A DNA stretch of 50,507 nucleotides from Nocardia testacea NBRC 100365 (GTDB lineage Bacteria; Actinomycetota; Actinomycetes; Mycobacteriales; Mycobacteriaceae): the NCBI RefSeq assembly GCF_000308775.1, contig NZ_BAGJ01000130.1, forward strand, positions 1-50,507, read 5' to 3'. Made by a program: the position numbers and the translations under genes. The notes under the pieces are model-generated. The model was not told where the DNA came from, searched no databases, and saw only the letters and a program-made list of their open reading frames with translations. Shown here one piece after another: positions 34,644-46,728 of the stretch (within the stretch, counting starts at the first letter, position 1; each line of letters starts with the position of its first letter).

Positions 34644-35279
34644 TCAGGACCGCTCCGGGAGGTGGCGCGTATCGCCGAGGCTCTCGACCCGGCGATTGTG
34701 GAAGAAGTCGTCCTCGCGCAATTCGGTGATGCTGCCGGACGGGGCGTGGAAGGCCACGTAACCGGCTGCCTCGAGCGGCATTCCGATCCACGCGGCCAAT
34801 ACGAACGTGAGAGTGCCCCCGTGGGTGACGATGACCTGATTCGCGCAGCGGCTGTCCAGGACGGTGTGCACGGCGGCATAGACGCGCCGCGCGAAGACCG
34901 CCCGGGTCTCGGCGCCCGGAATACCTTCGTCGTGCGCCATCCGCTCACCGATCGCGGGTGGCGGTACGAACCGCCGCTCGAACCATCGCCGGGGCCGTCC
35001 CCCGGCCTCGCCGTAGGACTTCTCCCGTAACCGCTCGTCGTACACCGGGGTCACGTCCAGCGCGGCACCGATCGCCGCGGCGGTCTGCGCGGTCCGCCGG
35101 AGATCCGACGAGAACACCTCGACGTCCGCGCCTTCGGGGATCCGCGACCGCAGGGCACCGGCGACAGCGGCCGCGGCACGTTCACCGGCGGCCGTAAGGC
35201 GCGAGTCGTACCAGCCGCCGACCACCCGGTCGACGTGATGCGTCGCCTCCGGGTGGGTGACGACGTGGACGGTGCGCAT
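34644..35279 (-). CDS. Histidine phosphatase superfamily protein with atypical THP motif
   Basis: 211 residues. Fold pieces of the phosphoglycerate-mutase-like superfamily: VHVVTHPEATHHVDRVVGGWYDSRLTAAG, VEVFSSDLRRTAQTAAAIG, EKSYGEAGG, and VIVTHGGTLTFVLAAW. The phospho-acceptor His is present but the usual RHG/RHA is THP, so the conserved Arg is absent at that place. Other catalytic residues (second His in THGG) are kept. Activity may be altered. It ends between the ABC ATPase and PTH2-like genes; the upstream PTH2-like stop is three bases away, indicating co-transcription. Confidence 0.84.
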   Translation of the reverse strand: MRTVHVVTHPEATHHVDRVVGGWYDSRLTAAGERAAAAVAGALRSRIPEGADVEVFSSDLRRTAQTAAAIGAALDVTPVYDERLREKSYGEAGGRPRRWFERRFVPPPAIGERMAHDEGIPGAETRAVFARRVYAAVHTVLDSRCANQVIVTHGGTLTFVLAAWIGMPLEAAGYVAFHAPSGSITELREDDFFHNRRVESLGDTRHLPERS

Positions 35280-35282
35280 CTC

Positions 35283-36119
35283 CTACCACTGGTCCGGCCG
35301 CGCGGGCCGGGTGGCGATCACGGTCGTCGAACCCGGCGCGACCTCGGTGAAGCCGGCGTCGCGCACCGCGGTCGCCGCACTGCGGGCGACGGCCGCGCGC
35401 AGCATCTGCCACTCATCGGGTCCGGCCTCGCGCACCGCGCAGGCGAACCCGCGCTGCGCCCAGGTCCGCGCCTGTTCCACCGGCAGCGCGCCGGCGAACA
35501 ACATGCTCGCGTGTCCGACCTGCGCGGCGGCCTTACCGACGGTCATACCGAGTTCGGCGTTCACCCAGAACACCGGGACGTCCAGGGGCACCGGCCCGGG
35601 ATCGTCGGATTCCAGATCGGTGCCGCCGATCTGCAGGCGCCGGATACGGGGATCGACCTCGCCCACGGGTCCCGGTACGAGAGCCCGCACCAGCGCGCCC
35701 CCGCTTTCGACGGTCACTCCGGGGACCTCGTTCGCGGCCGCCCACTGAGCTCCGCGCGCTCGCCGCGCGACCTTCCTGATCCGCGCGCGCTTCCACGCCA
35801 GATACCGCTGCTCCCATTCGCCTTCGTACCCGACGCGCGGGTCCAGGCACAGTGCAACCGCCGCGGCCGCCGCGGCGGCGAGGACATCGCTGCGTGCGGG
35901 CGGATCGGTCTTGGGCAGGTGCAGCACCATCTGCATCGCCTGCACCTGCGCGGGGTCCTCGGGATCGCCCAGCTTCCCGTACCCCGCGGCGAGTTCGGCG
36001 TGACGTTCGGAAAACCCTGGGTCCGACAGGAACTCGGGATCAGTGTCTTCCGGGAAGTCCGGCTCCGCATCCATCTCGCGACCGTTCGCCGCTACATCCG
36101 TCACGCCGCTATCCGGCAT
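35283..36119 (-). CDS. PTH2-like peptidyl-tRNA hydrolase family protein with long N-terminal extension
   Basis: 278 residues. The C-terminal ~110 residues hold the PTH2 motif MTVGKAAAQVGHASM, GFACAVREAGPDEWQML and DAGFTEVAPGSTTVIATRP. The N-terminal ~165 residues are a family-specific extension with many acidic residues first (EPDFPEDTDPEF) then helices (RYLAWKRARIRKVARRARG). GGGAGG lies nine bases before the ATG. PTH2 enzymes release peptides from peptidyl-tRNA; in this subfamily activity is not proven. It is followed three bases later by the phosphatase gene. Confidence 0.82.
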   Translation of the reverse strand: MPDSGVTDVAANGREMDAEPDFPEDTDPEFLSDPGFSERHAELAAGYGKLGDPEDPAQVQAMQMVLHLPKTDPPARSDVLAAAAAAAVALCLDPRVGYEGEWEQRYLAWKRARIRKVARRARGAQWAAANEVPGVTVESGGALVRALVPGPVGEVDPRIRRLQIGGTDLESDDPGPVPLDVPVFWVNAELGMTVGKAAAQVGHASMLFAGALPVEQARTWAQRGFACAVREAGPDEWQMLRAAVARSAATAVRDAGFTEVAPGSTTVIATRPARPDQW

Positions 36120-36248
36120 TCCACCAACCCTCCCAACACCCGAGCTTCACCGGACGACAGCCTACCCACGCACCGACACCCGACCCCTCGCGGTGCCGAC
36201 TCGGGCAGGGCCCGAAGCAAGGAGCCGCGCGCGTGGGCGCGCCGGAAC

Positions 36249-39835
<3,587 letters not shown>

Positions 39836-40240
39836 TGATCCTCCTGAAGGTGCCTTTAGGGTCGCTCCGCAGGCTCCACTGTTTTGCCCGCCGCCCGGTG
39901 CGCCCGGGCGGCCAACGGTTAGCTTGCGCTTCTGGAATCGTAAACCTTCCCCCGAAGCGGGGTTCCCCGGGTCCTACTCTCTGTCGTACTCGGGGCCGGC
40001 CGGCGCTCCTTCCCGAACGAAGGCCCACCGGGCACCGGTGGCGGCTCGAGATCCCCCAGGTACCCGGCCCGGCTCACGGTCCATGCCGCGCACCGGCACG
40101 AAACAGGCACAACCCACATGAGCCGGGCCTCCGGAGGCACCTCGAACAGGCCCGTTCCGCCCCCCGCCCGAAGATCCTCAACGGTCGCCCTCCATGGACG
40201 GCCCACCGCACAGCCATGCGGCGAAGCCACACACACCGGA
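39836..40240 (-). other. ctaD upstream region
   Basis: No gene supported. It should contain the ctaD promoter. Frames here on both strands are fragmentary and lack starts with ribosome binding sites. It leads into the tandem repeat at 40241. Confidence 0.5.
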
Positions 40241-40355
40241 CGCAACCCGCACGAGCCGAGTCTCGCAACCCCCACGAGCCAAGTCTCGCAACCCCCACGA
40301 GCCAAGTCTCGCAACCCCCACGAGCCAAGTCTCGCAACCCGCACGAGCCGAGTCT
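40241..40355 (+). repeat. Five tandem 23-bp units
   Basis: Units start at 40241, 40264, 40287, 40310 and 40333. The three inner ones are identical (CGCAACCCCCACGAGCCAAG then TCT); the first and fifth carry G variants (CGCAACCCGCACGAGCCGAG then TCT). The unit resembles the flank of copies 1 and 2 of the large palindrome. There is no spacer, so it is not a CRISPR. Confidence 0.9.
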
Positions 40356-40371
40356 TACGAGGCACCTCAAA

Positions 40372-40487
40372 GGGTTGAGGCCCGTCTCGCCGTTTCGGCC
40401 TCGAAAGCGCCCGCGCGAAGCGCAAGTCTCGAGGTCGAAACGGCGAGACACAAGGGGGCCTCAACCCCGCGCCGCCGAAGGCGGCGC
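40372..40487 (+). repeat. Large palindromic repeat, copy 3
   Basis: 12-bp outer stem (40372-40383 with 40456-40467) and 21-bp inner stem (40384-40404 with 40429-40449) with one C-to-T change that leaves a G-U-type pair. The trailing hairpin GCGCCGCC-GAA-GGCGGCGC (40469-40487) shows a compensatory change relative to copy 2. It ends 30 bases before the fecB-like start. Confidence 0.92.
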
Positions 40488-40517
40488 CAAAAAACACAGC
40501 CGTGTACCCTTCCCGGC

Positions 40518-41609
40518 ATGCCGGTGAGCCCCGCTGTCCACATCCCCGCCGCGCGTGAGCCCCGGATTCCCGGGCGGACCGGCCGGATCGGCCGGCTCCT
40601 GGGTGCCGTGCTCGCCTGCACCGCGCTGGCGGTGTCCGCGTGCGCGAGTCATCCCGACGATTCGGCCTCCATCGTCCGCACCACGACGAATATTGCCGGG
40701 GCGGGCGTGGTCGGTATCGAACGCGACACCACGCAGGCCTGCCCGCTGCCGTCGGCTCCCGATCCGGCCGATGGGCCGGCCCGCACCGTCCGCCACGCGT
40801 CGGGTGAGTCCCGGGTCCCGGCGGATCCGCAGCGCATCGTGGTGCTGGGCACTTCCGCACTCGACGCCACGTGCGGGGTCGGCCTGTGGGAGCGGGTGGT
40901 CGGCGCGACGACGGTCCCGGGCCCCGTACCGCAGCCCGGTTATCTGGGTTACGGGGTCGTCGAGATTCCCGGTGTGGGTACCGCTGCCGACCCCGACCCG
41001 GCACTCATCGCCCAACTGGACCCCGACCTGATCATCGGTGAGGTCCCCGCCGGCCGGGCCGACTTCGCGGCGCTGAGCGCGATCGCCCCGACGGTGCTGA
41101 TCGGCGAGGAGCCGGACTGGGAGAAGCAGTTCACCGCGTTCGCGGGCGCGATGGGCCGGCAGGGGGCGGCCGCGGCGGCGCTGGACGCCTATCACACCGA
41201 GGCCGCCGATACCGGCGCCACTCTCCATGCCCGCTTCGTCCAGGCCTCGATCGTGCGTTTCACTCCGGACGGTACGGAGTATCTGGGCAGTGAGACCTTT
41301 GCCGCGCAGGTCCTCGCCGATACCGGCGCCACCCGGCCCTCCGCGCAGCGGGAGACCTCGGCACCGATCGACGAATCCGATCCGATGGACGCCGAGGGCG
41401 ATCTGATCTATGTGCTGTTCGCGGGCCCGGACGGGCAGGAGCACGGGGAATCGGTGATGCGTTCGGAGCCGTGGGAGGAACTCGGCGCGGTGAGCGACAA
41501 GCGCACCTTCGTCGTCGACGACGCGCTCTGGCATACCACCGGTCTCACGGCGGCGCGGGCGGTTCTCACCGATATCCGCGACACCCTCAACGCCTACGTC
41601 CTGGACTGA
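40518..41609 (+). CDS. fecB: Iron-siderophore ABC transporter substrate-binding lipoprotein (FecB/Rv3044-like)
   Basis: 363 residues from the ATG at 40518. The N-terminus is followed by a hydrophobic stretch ending in the lipobox AVSAC (about Cys 42). The binding fold (FepB/BtuF type III) shows RTVRHASGESRVPADPQRIVVLG, VVEIPGVGTAADPDPALIAQLDPDLIIG, and the closing PWEELGAVSDKRTFVVDD. No permease or ATPase follows, as for Rv3044. Siderophore or haem binding is inferred from family. No strong ribosome binding site is seen; repeat copy 3 lies immediately upstream. Confidence 0.87.
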   Translation: MPVSPAVHIPAAREPRIPGRTGRIGRLLGAVLACTALAVSACASHPDDSASIVRTTTNIAGAGVVGIERDTTQACPLPSAPDPADGPARTVRHASGESRVPADPQRIVVLGTSALDATCGVGLWERVVGATTVPGPVPQPGYLGYGVVEIPGVGTAADPDPALIAQLDPDLIIGEVPAGRADFAALSAIAPTVLIGEEPDWEKQFTAFAGAMGRQGAAAAALDAYHTEAADTGATLHARFVQASIVRFTPDGTEYLGSETFAAQVLADTGATRPSAQRETSAPIDESDPMDAEGDLIYVLFAGPDGQEHGESVMRSEPWEELGAVSDKRTFVVDDALWHTTGLTAARAVLTDIRDTLNAYVLD

Positions 41610-41939
41610 GGCTTCCCGCGCACACCCGATCGGCTCGCGGTCTACCGATACCGGCCCGCATACCCGCACGTATGTGACCGTCGCGCAAGCGGCCGGTGGG
41701 CTACCGCTGCAATCCGTCCTCGGCGGGCCGCTACTTCGACGAGTTCGCCGGCGGTGCCGGGGGCCGGCGGGTGACCCACGCGACCGGCCCACGGTGAGCA
41801 GGCCGGCCGGTTACGGAGCCCGATAGTCGGGCGCCGCGCGGGTGGCGATCGGTCCACAGAGGACTCACAGTGCGGCTCCAGTAATCCGCCAGACAGCGTT
41901 CCTACCGTGGTTGTCACCCCATCGAAAAGAGGTGCACAC
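41610..41939 (+). other. Intergenic region upstream of the dioxygenase (330 bp)
   Basis: No gene is seen. Close to the dioxygenase is ACTCACAGTGCGGCTCCAG (about 41865-41883) followed by CAGACA ... CTACCGT, which may be a promoter. The rest has no evident structure. Confidence 0.4.
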
Positions 41940-42935
41940 GTGCGGAAACGACCTGATCGGCCGCGAACGGAACTACCCCACGAACACGATCTCGGGCTCG
42001 CCCACGATATGTCGGTGATGCTGTCCCGGCGGCGGGCGCTGTGGATCATGGGCGCGGTCGGGACCGCGTCCGCGGCCGCGGCCTGCTCGTCCGGCACCGG
42101 CGCCACCGCCACCGGTTCGGCATCGACCGCCGCCGCGAGCGGCACCGCGGTCGCCGCCGCCCCGCAGGAGACGGCCGGACCGTATCCGGGGGACGGCTCC
42201 AATGGCCCCAACGTACTGGTCGAGTCCGGTGTCGTCCGCTCCGATATCACCGGCAGTTTCGGCTCGTATACCGGCACCGCCGCGGGCGTCCCGGTGACCA
42301 TCCGGCTCACCCTGCAGGACCTCGCGCGCGACGGCGCCGCCTGCCATGGAATGGCCCTCTACCTGTGGCATTGCGATCGCGACGGCGAATACTCGCTCTA
42401 CGGCCGGGGCATCACCGAGCAGAACTATCTGCGCGGGGTCCAGGTCGCCGACGAAGCCGGGCAGGTGAGTTTCACCTCGATCTTCCCGGCCTGCTATTCG
42501 GGCCGCTGGCCGCATATCCACTTCGAGGTCTACGACAGCCTGCAGACCGCGGTCGCGGGCGAGAACGCCCGGCTGACCTCACAGATCGCGCTGCCCCAGG
42601 AGGCGTGCGAGCGGGTGTTCGACGCCGACTCCGGTTATGCCCGCAGCCTGACGAACCTGGCGGAGGTCACGCTGGCCGCCGACAATGTCTTCGGGGACGG
42701 CTGGGACGCCGAGCTGGCCACGGTGACCGGCGATCCGGCAAGCGGGATGCAGATCTCTCTGACCATCGGCGTGGCCGAGAAGTCGGCGAATCACGCCGAG
42801 GGCGGTCCGGGGCGGTCCGGCGCCCCGCCGGAACCGTCCGCGGATGGCGCGGGGCCCGGCGGTGCTCCACCCGGCGGCGGTGAGTCCTCCGGCAGCGCGC
42901 CCGGCGGCCCGCGGGCCGGGGCGTCGGCCAACTGA
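41940..42935 (+). CDS. Exported intradiol ring-cleavage dioxygenase-like protein (Tat lipoprotein)
   Basis: 331 residues from a GTG at 41940 (AGAGG eight bases upstream). The twin-arginine motif SRRRALWIMG (about residues 29-38) is followed by a hydrophobic core ending in AAAC (Cys 49): a likely Tat-exported lipoprotein. Intradiol dioxygenase iron ligands: Tyr in GEYSLYG, Tyr 186 in ACYSGRW, His 192 and His 194 in PHIHFEV. The last ~55 residues are Gly/Pro/Ser-rich (GGAPPGGGESSGSAPGG), probably disordered. Extracellular catechol/aromatic cleavage is inferred. It stands alone and has no operon partner. Confidence 0.84.
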   Translation: MRKRPDRPRTELPHEHDLGLAHDMSVMLSRRRALWIMGAVGTASAAAACSSGTGATATGSASTAAASGTAVAAAPQETAGPYPGDGSNGPNVLVESGVVRSDITGSFGSYTGTAAGVPVTIRLTLQDLARDGAACHGMALYLWHCDRDGEYSLYGRGITEQNYLRGVQVADEAGQVSFTSIFPACYSGRWPHIHFEVYDSLQTAVAGENARLTSQIALPQEACERVFDADSGYARSLTNLAEVTLAADNVFGDGWDAELATVTGDPASGMQISLTIGVAEKSANHAEGGPGRSGAPPEPSADGAGPGGAPPGGGESSGSAPGGPRAGASAN

Positions 42936-43060
42936 CCGCGTTCCGCATCCCGAAGGCCGCCGCCGTCCAGTGCTCGAGCCACCGGTCCGCAATCGGACAT
43001 CAATCGTTCCGAGACCACGTTTCCGCAGGTGAGCGGCACTGATGGGCGTACCGTCGAAGT

Positions 43061-43288
43061 ATGGGCGCCAACGCTGAGGGTGATCGCTCACTCGCGAACC
43101 GGCTGGCCATCGGGATCGTCATCGGACTGGCGATCGGAATCCCGCTCGGCCTGGTCGTGCTCGACAATGTGGCACTCGGCGTCGGGCTGGGTATCGGCTT
43201 CGGCCTGGCCTTCGGTCTCGCCATGTCGCCGTCCTCCTCGGGGGACAACGGATCCGACGGCCACCACAAACCGCCGACCGACGACTGA
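43061..43288 (+). CDS. Small glycine-zipper membrane protein
   Basis: 75 residues. N-terminal GANAEGDRSLANR, then two closely packed hydrophobic Gly-rich segments (LAIGIVIGLAIGIPLGLVVL and ALGVGLGIGFGLAFGLAM), then a soluble acidic tail (DNGSDGHHKPPTDD). GxxxG-like repeats suggest helix packing or oligomerisation in the membrane. Ribosome binding site weak. Function unknown. Confidence 0.65.
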   Translation: MGANAEGDRSLANRLAIGIVIGLAIGIPLGLVVLDNVALGVGLGIGFGLAFGLAMSPSSSGDNGSDGHHKPPTDD

Positions 43289-43382
43289 AGTACGCTCGGC
43301 GCCTGCGGTCCACGCGCGCCGAAACCTGCCGCTCCCTAGCGCATTCGACGCGCAAAACACAAGTTGTGGTGGCGCTCGGTGA

Positions 43383-44420
<1,038 letters not shown>

Positions 44421-44436
44421 CCGGTCGGGCGGTGGA

Positions 44437-44471
44437 CTGTGGTGGCGTCGCTCCGGCGTCGATCACCACAG
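44437..44471 (+). terminator. Possible nrdF terminator
   Basis: CTGTGGTG and CACCACAG form a perfect 8-bp stem with a 19-base loop, 16 bases after the nrdF stop. Confidence 0.4.
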
Positions 44472-44561
44472 CCGGACATGTCCCCGGCCGTCGCACCGGG
44501 CCGCCCTGGCGGTACAGCCGGGTTACCGGCTCACCCGCTCTTCAGCCCTCCGGTTCCGGCC

Positions 44562-45470
44562 TCAGTCGGCAAACACCTCCGCGATATCCGAAGCCGTAAT
44601 CGCCCGATCGAACCATCGGTCGAGGAGGTCGAGATCCGCACAGCTCCGGATTCGTTCCTCGGCCGCTGCCGGGACTGTGATTCCTCGTGTTTGCAGCAGC
44701 CGCAGGGTCTTGTCGATCACGTCTTCGAGCTTGCCTTCGACCCGGCCCTCGGCACGCCCCTCGGCACGCCCCTCGGCGCGCAGGCGCTGGGACGTCTTCG
44801 ATCGGTAGAACGACAGATCCACGCTCATCAGTTTGCTCCAGGTATCCGCGGCCGCCGTGTTGGCGAGCCCGAGTTCGGTGAGTTCGGCGAAGACGTGGAG
44901 GTCTTCTTCGTTGCCCAGGCCGTGCAGGGCCTCGGCAAGCGCTCTCAGTATCGCATCGACACCGGCATCCTTGGCATGCGTAATCGCCGACAACGTGGCC
45001 AGCGGAATATCGGCCGAAGCCAGATTCGGATCGGTGACAACGGGGACATTGTGCGGCCCGAGCACCAAGGGACGCACCGTGACCGTGGGCCAGTTCGGCA
45101 GTCCGATGGTGATCGGTTGGTCGGCCCACTCGGCGGTCGCGGTGTCCTGACATACGACCAGTAGTACGACGCCGAGCCGATACTTGGCGTGCAGATAGGT
45201 CAGGTAGTACGCCCACGCGCTCGGCTTGTCCCGATCTTTACGACTCTGCGCCTCCACCAGCAGCAGGAACGGAGCGCCGACGACCGGCGTGATACGCAGT
45301 AGGGTATCGACCCGGCGCTCCAGCGGATGGATCTCGGTGAGATCGTTGGTGAGAACGGCGACCTCCGACGGGTCGTCGAAGGGGAGTTCCAGAGCGCGGA
45401 ACGCCCGTGCGAAAACGCCGGGGTCATGTTGGAAGAGGCGGTGCATCGCCTCGTGCGCGGAGCCGACCAT
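44562..45470 (-). CDS. Rpn-type PD-(D/E)XK nuclease family protein
   Basis: 302 residues. Typical of the Rpn/YhgA-like family (recombination-promoting nucleases). The nuclease core shows RVDTLLRIT (Asp 55) and FLLLVEAQSRKD (Glu 73, Gln 75, Lys 78). The middle is helical (ILRALAEALHGLG). Near residue 237 is the family-typical AEGRAEGRAEGRVEGK repeat, encoded by a 12-bp tandem repeat at about 44745-44780 that can vary in copy number. The start at 45470 lacks a ribosome binding site. It marks the beginning of the accessory segment after nrdF. Confidence 0.86.
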   Translation of the reverse strand: MVGSAHEAMHRLFQHDPGVFARAFRALELPFDDPSEVAVLTNDLTEIHPLERRVDTLLRITPVVGAPFLLLVEAQSRKDRDKPSAWAYYLTYLHAKYRLGVVLLVVCQDTATAEWADQPITIGLPNWPTVTVRPLVLGPHNVPVVTDPNLASADIPLATLSAITHAKDAGVDAILRALAEALHGLGNEEDLHVFAELTELGLANTAAADTWSKLMSVDLSFYRSKTSQRLRAEGRAEGRAEGRVEGKLEDVIDKTLRLLQTRGITVPAAAEERIRSCADLDLLDRWFDRAITASDIAEVFAD

Positions 45471-45877
45471 TTGCGCGACAATATCCGTAAACCTCTGTGC
45501 TGCAAAGGAATTGATCTCCCATCACGGTGTGTCGAAGTTCTCGGCGCGTCGCTGCGAATACCACGTCCATCCCTCCGCACCACGTGAAGCGGCCCCTGAT
45601 ACGCCCGGCGAGACCCACCGGCAGGGATTCGGGCGGAGCTGCCATCGGACGCTTCCGCGCCGGACTCCGCCCGCGACCGGGACCCACGCGCCGGGGAACC
45701 GGGAGAGAGAGGCCGGGCGTCTTCCCTACGCCGCCGGGGTACCGATATCGAACCGGAGTATCGGCCGGTCGGCACCCTCGGAACCGAGTCACAGATTTGA
45801 TGGTTTCGAAACCGGGGAGTCCGATCGACCCCCGTTATGGTTGATGGCGACCTACCCACTTCAGGGAGATGGCGATC
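45471..45877 (+). other. Promoter region of the thiocyanate-hydrolase operon (407 bp)
   Basis: No gene is supported. A perfect 12-bp palindrome at 45802-45813 and TTATGGT at about 45835-45841 (a possible -10) lie upstream of the operon. Longer frames crossing this stretch have poor codon bias. Confidence 0.5.
45802..45813. promoter_or_regulatory. Perfect palindrome upstream of the thiocyanate-hydrolase operon
   Basis: GGTTTCGAAACC is a perfect 12-bp palindrome, AT-rich in its centre, 65-75 bp before the first start codon of the operon and 20 bp before a possible -10. Operator candidate for an unidentified regulator. Confidence 0.4.
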
Positions 45878-45991
45878 ATGGCAAATTCGGTCATGGACGA
45901 CTACGTCAGTCAGCTGCGCGTCGCGCTACACCAGCTCCGCGATTGGCCCTACCCGGATCAGATCGATCACGCGCTTTCCGGGCATTCATGA
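45878..45991 (+). CDS. Detached N-terminal segment of thiocyanate hydrolase beta-like subunit (37 residues)
   Basis: MANSVMDDYVSQLRVALHQL then RDWPYPDQIDHALSGHS, with GGGAG nine bases before the ATG. In known thiocyanate hydrolase beta subunits about 40 residues ending in a TLFRAYTRVPHDVGG-like stretch precede the core. Here the ORF ends DHALSGHS, while the next frame reads FRAFMKTPHDVGGE. A -1 shift after the CTT at 45974-45976 would give DHALFRAFMKTPHDVGG and join the two. The TGA overlaps the next ATG (ATGA). It could be a frameshift mutation, a sequence error, a programmed shift, or a genuinely split peptide. Confidence 0.6.
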   Translation: MANSVMDDYVSQLRVALHQLRDWPYPDQIDHALSGHS

Positions 45992-46698
45992 AAACCCCGC
46001 ACGATGTGGGCGGGGAACCCGACGCACCGGCTGTTTTCGAGGAAAAGGAAGAGGAGGTCTGGGAGCTCAATACGTTCATCACCTGTGAGGTGCTGGGCTG
46101 GCGGGGCATCTGGACTTCGGAGGAACGCCGCCGGCTGGGAAATGTCGATGTGGGGCGGACACAGTATCTCGGTTTTCCCTATTACGGCCGGTGGGTGCTG
46201 GCCGTCGCTCGCTGCCTCATCGACAAGCGGCATATCACGCTGCGTGAACTGCTCGAACGCACCCAGGAGGTCCGGGAGCGCAGCGCGGGCAGTTCCGGAC
46301 CGTTGGAAGCCGCGCCCCGCGGGGCCGGAGACGGTACCGCGGTGGTCCGGAATATTCATCACCGTGACGCGGTCGGACACGGCGACCCCCAATGTTTTGC
46401 GGGGCAAGCGGACGCTCCCCGGTTCGGGGTCGGCGACCGGGTACTGGTGCGTGACCTTCCGACTATTTTCTACACCCGTACCCAGGAGTATTTGCGCGGT
46501 AAACCGGGGACGGTCGTCAAAGTGTCCTACGAGAGCCCGATACCGGAGGACGAGGCGTTCGACCGCGAGGACCGGCGCCCCGAATGGTTCTATATCGTGC
46601 GCTTCGAAATGACAGATCTGTGGGATCCCTACCAGGGATCCCCCGGCGACACCTTGCAAGCGGAAATATCGGAGCCCTGGCTCCAGGCGATCTCGTAG
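45988..46698 (+). CDS. scnBA: Fused beta-alpha subunit of thiocyanate hydrolase (nitrile hydratase beta-like)
   Basis: 236 residues from an ATG overlapping the previous stop. Residues 1-95 (PHDVGGEPDAP, EEKEEEVWELNTFITCEVLGW, YLGFPYYGRWVLAVARCLID) match the scnB (beta) subunit. Residues ~125-236 (HGDPQCFAGQ, RFGVGDRVLVRDLPTIFYTR, YESPIPEDEAF, WFYIVRF) match scnA (alpha). In Thiobacillus these are separate genes, equivalent to the halves of nitrile hydratase beta; here they are one chain joined by a Gly/Pro-rich linker (SSGPLEAAPRGAGDG). With gamma it would hydrolyse thiocyanate to carbonyl sulfide and ammonia. Comparison is from memory. Confidence 0.82.
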   Translation: MKTPHDVGGEPDAPAVFEEKEEEVWELNTFITCEVLGWRGIWTSEERRRLGNVDVGRTQYLGFPYYGRWVLAVARCLIDKRHITLRELLERTQEVRERSAGSSGPLEAAPRGAGDGTAVVRNIHHRDAVGHGDPQCFAGQADAPRFGVGDRVLVRDLPTIFYTRTQEYLRGKPGTVVKVSYESPIPEDEAFDREDRRPEWFYIVRFEMTDLWDPYQGSPGDTLQAEISEPWLQAIS

Positions 46699-46728
46699 AC
46701 CGGGTTACACCTCAGTGAGAGGAACACG

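Noticed and set aside
40241..40355. CRISPR array
   Set aside because: The 23-bp units are directly adjacent without spacers, and no cas gene is present.
41642..42310. Minus-strand 222-codon frame opposite the dioxygenase
   Set aside because: Antisense shadow without ribosome binding site; the plus-strand gene has conserved iron ligands.
43353..43375. NrdR box upstream of nrdF
   Set aside because: ACACAAGTTGTGG has odd-length symmetry and lacks a second box; the canonical 16-bp NrdR boxes come in pairs. Kept only as a remark.
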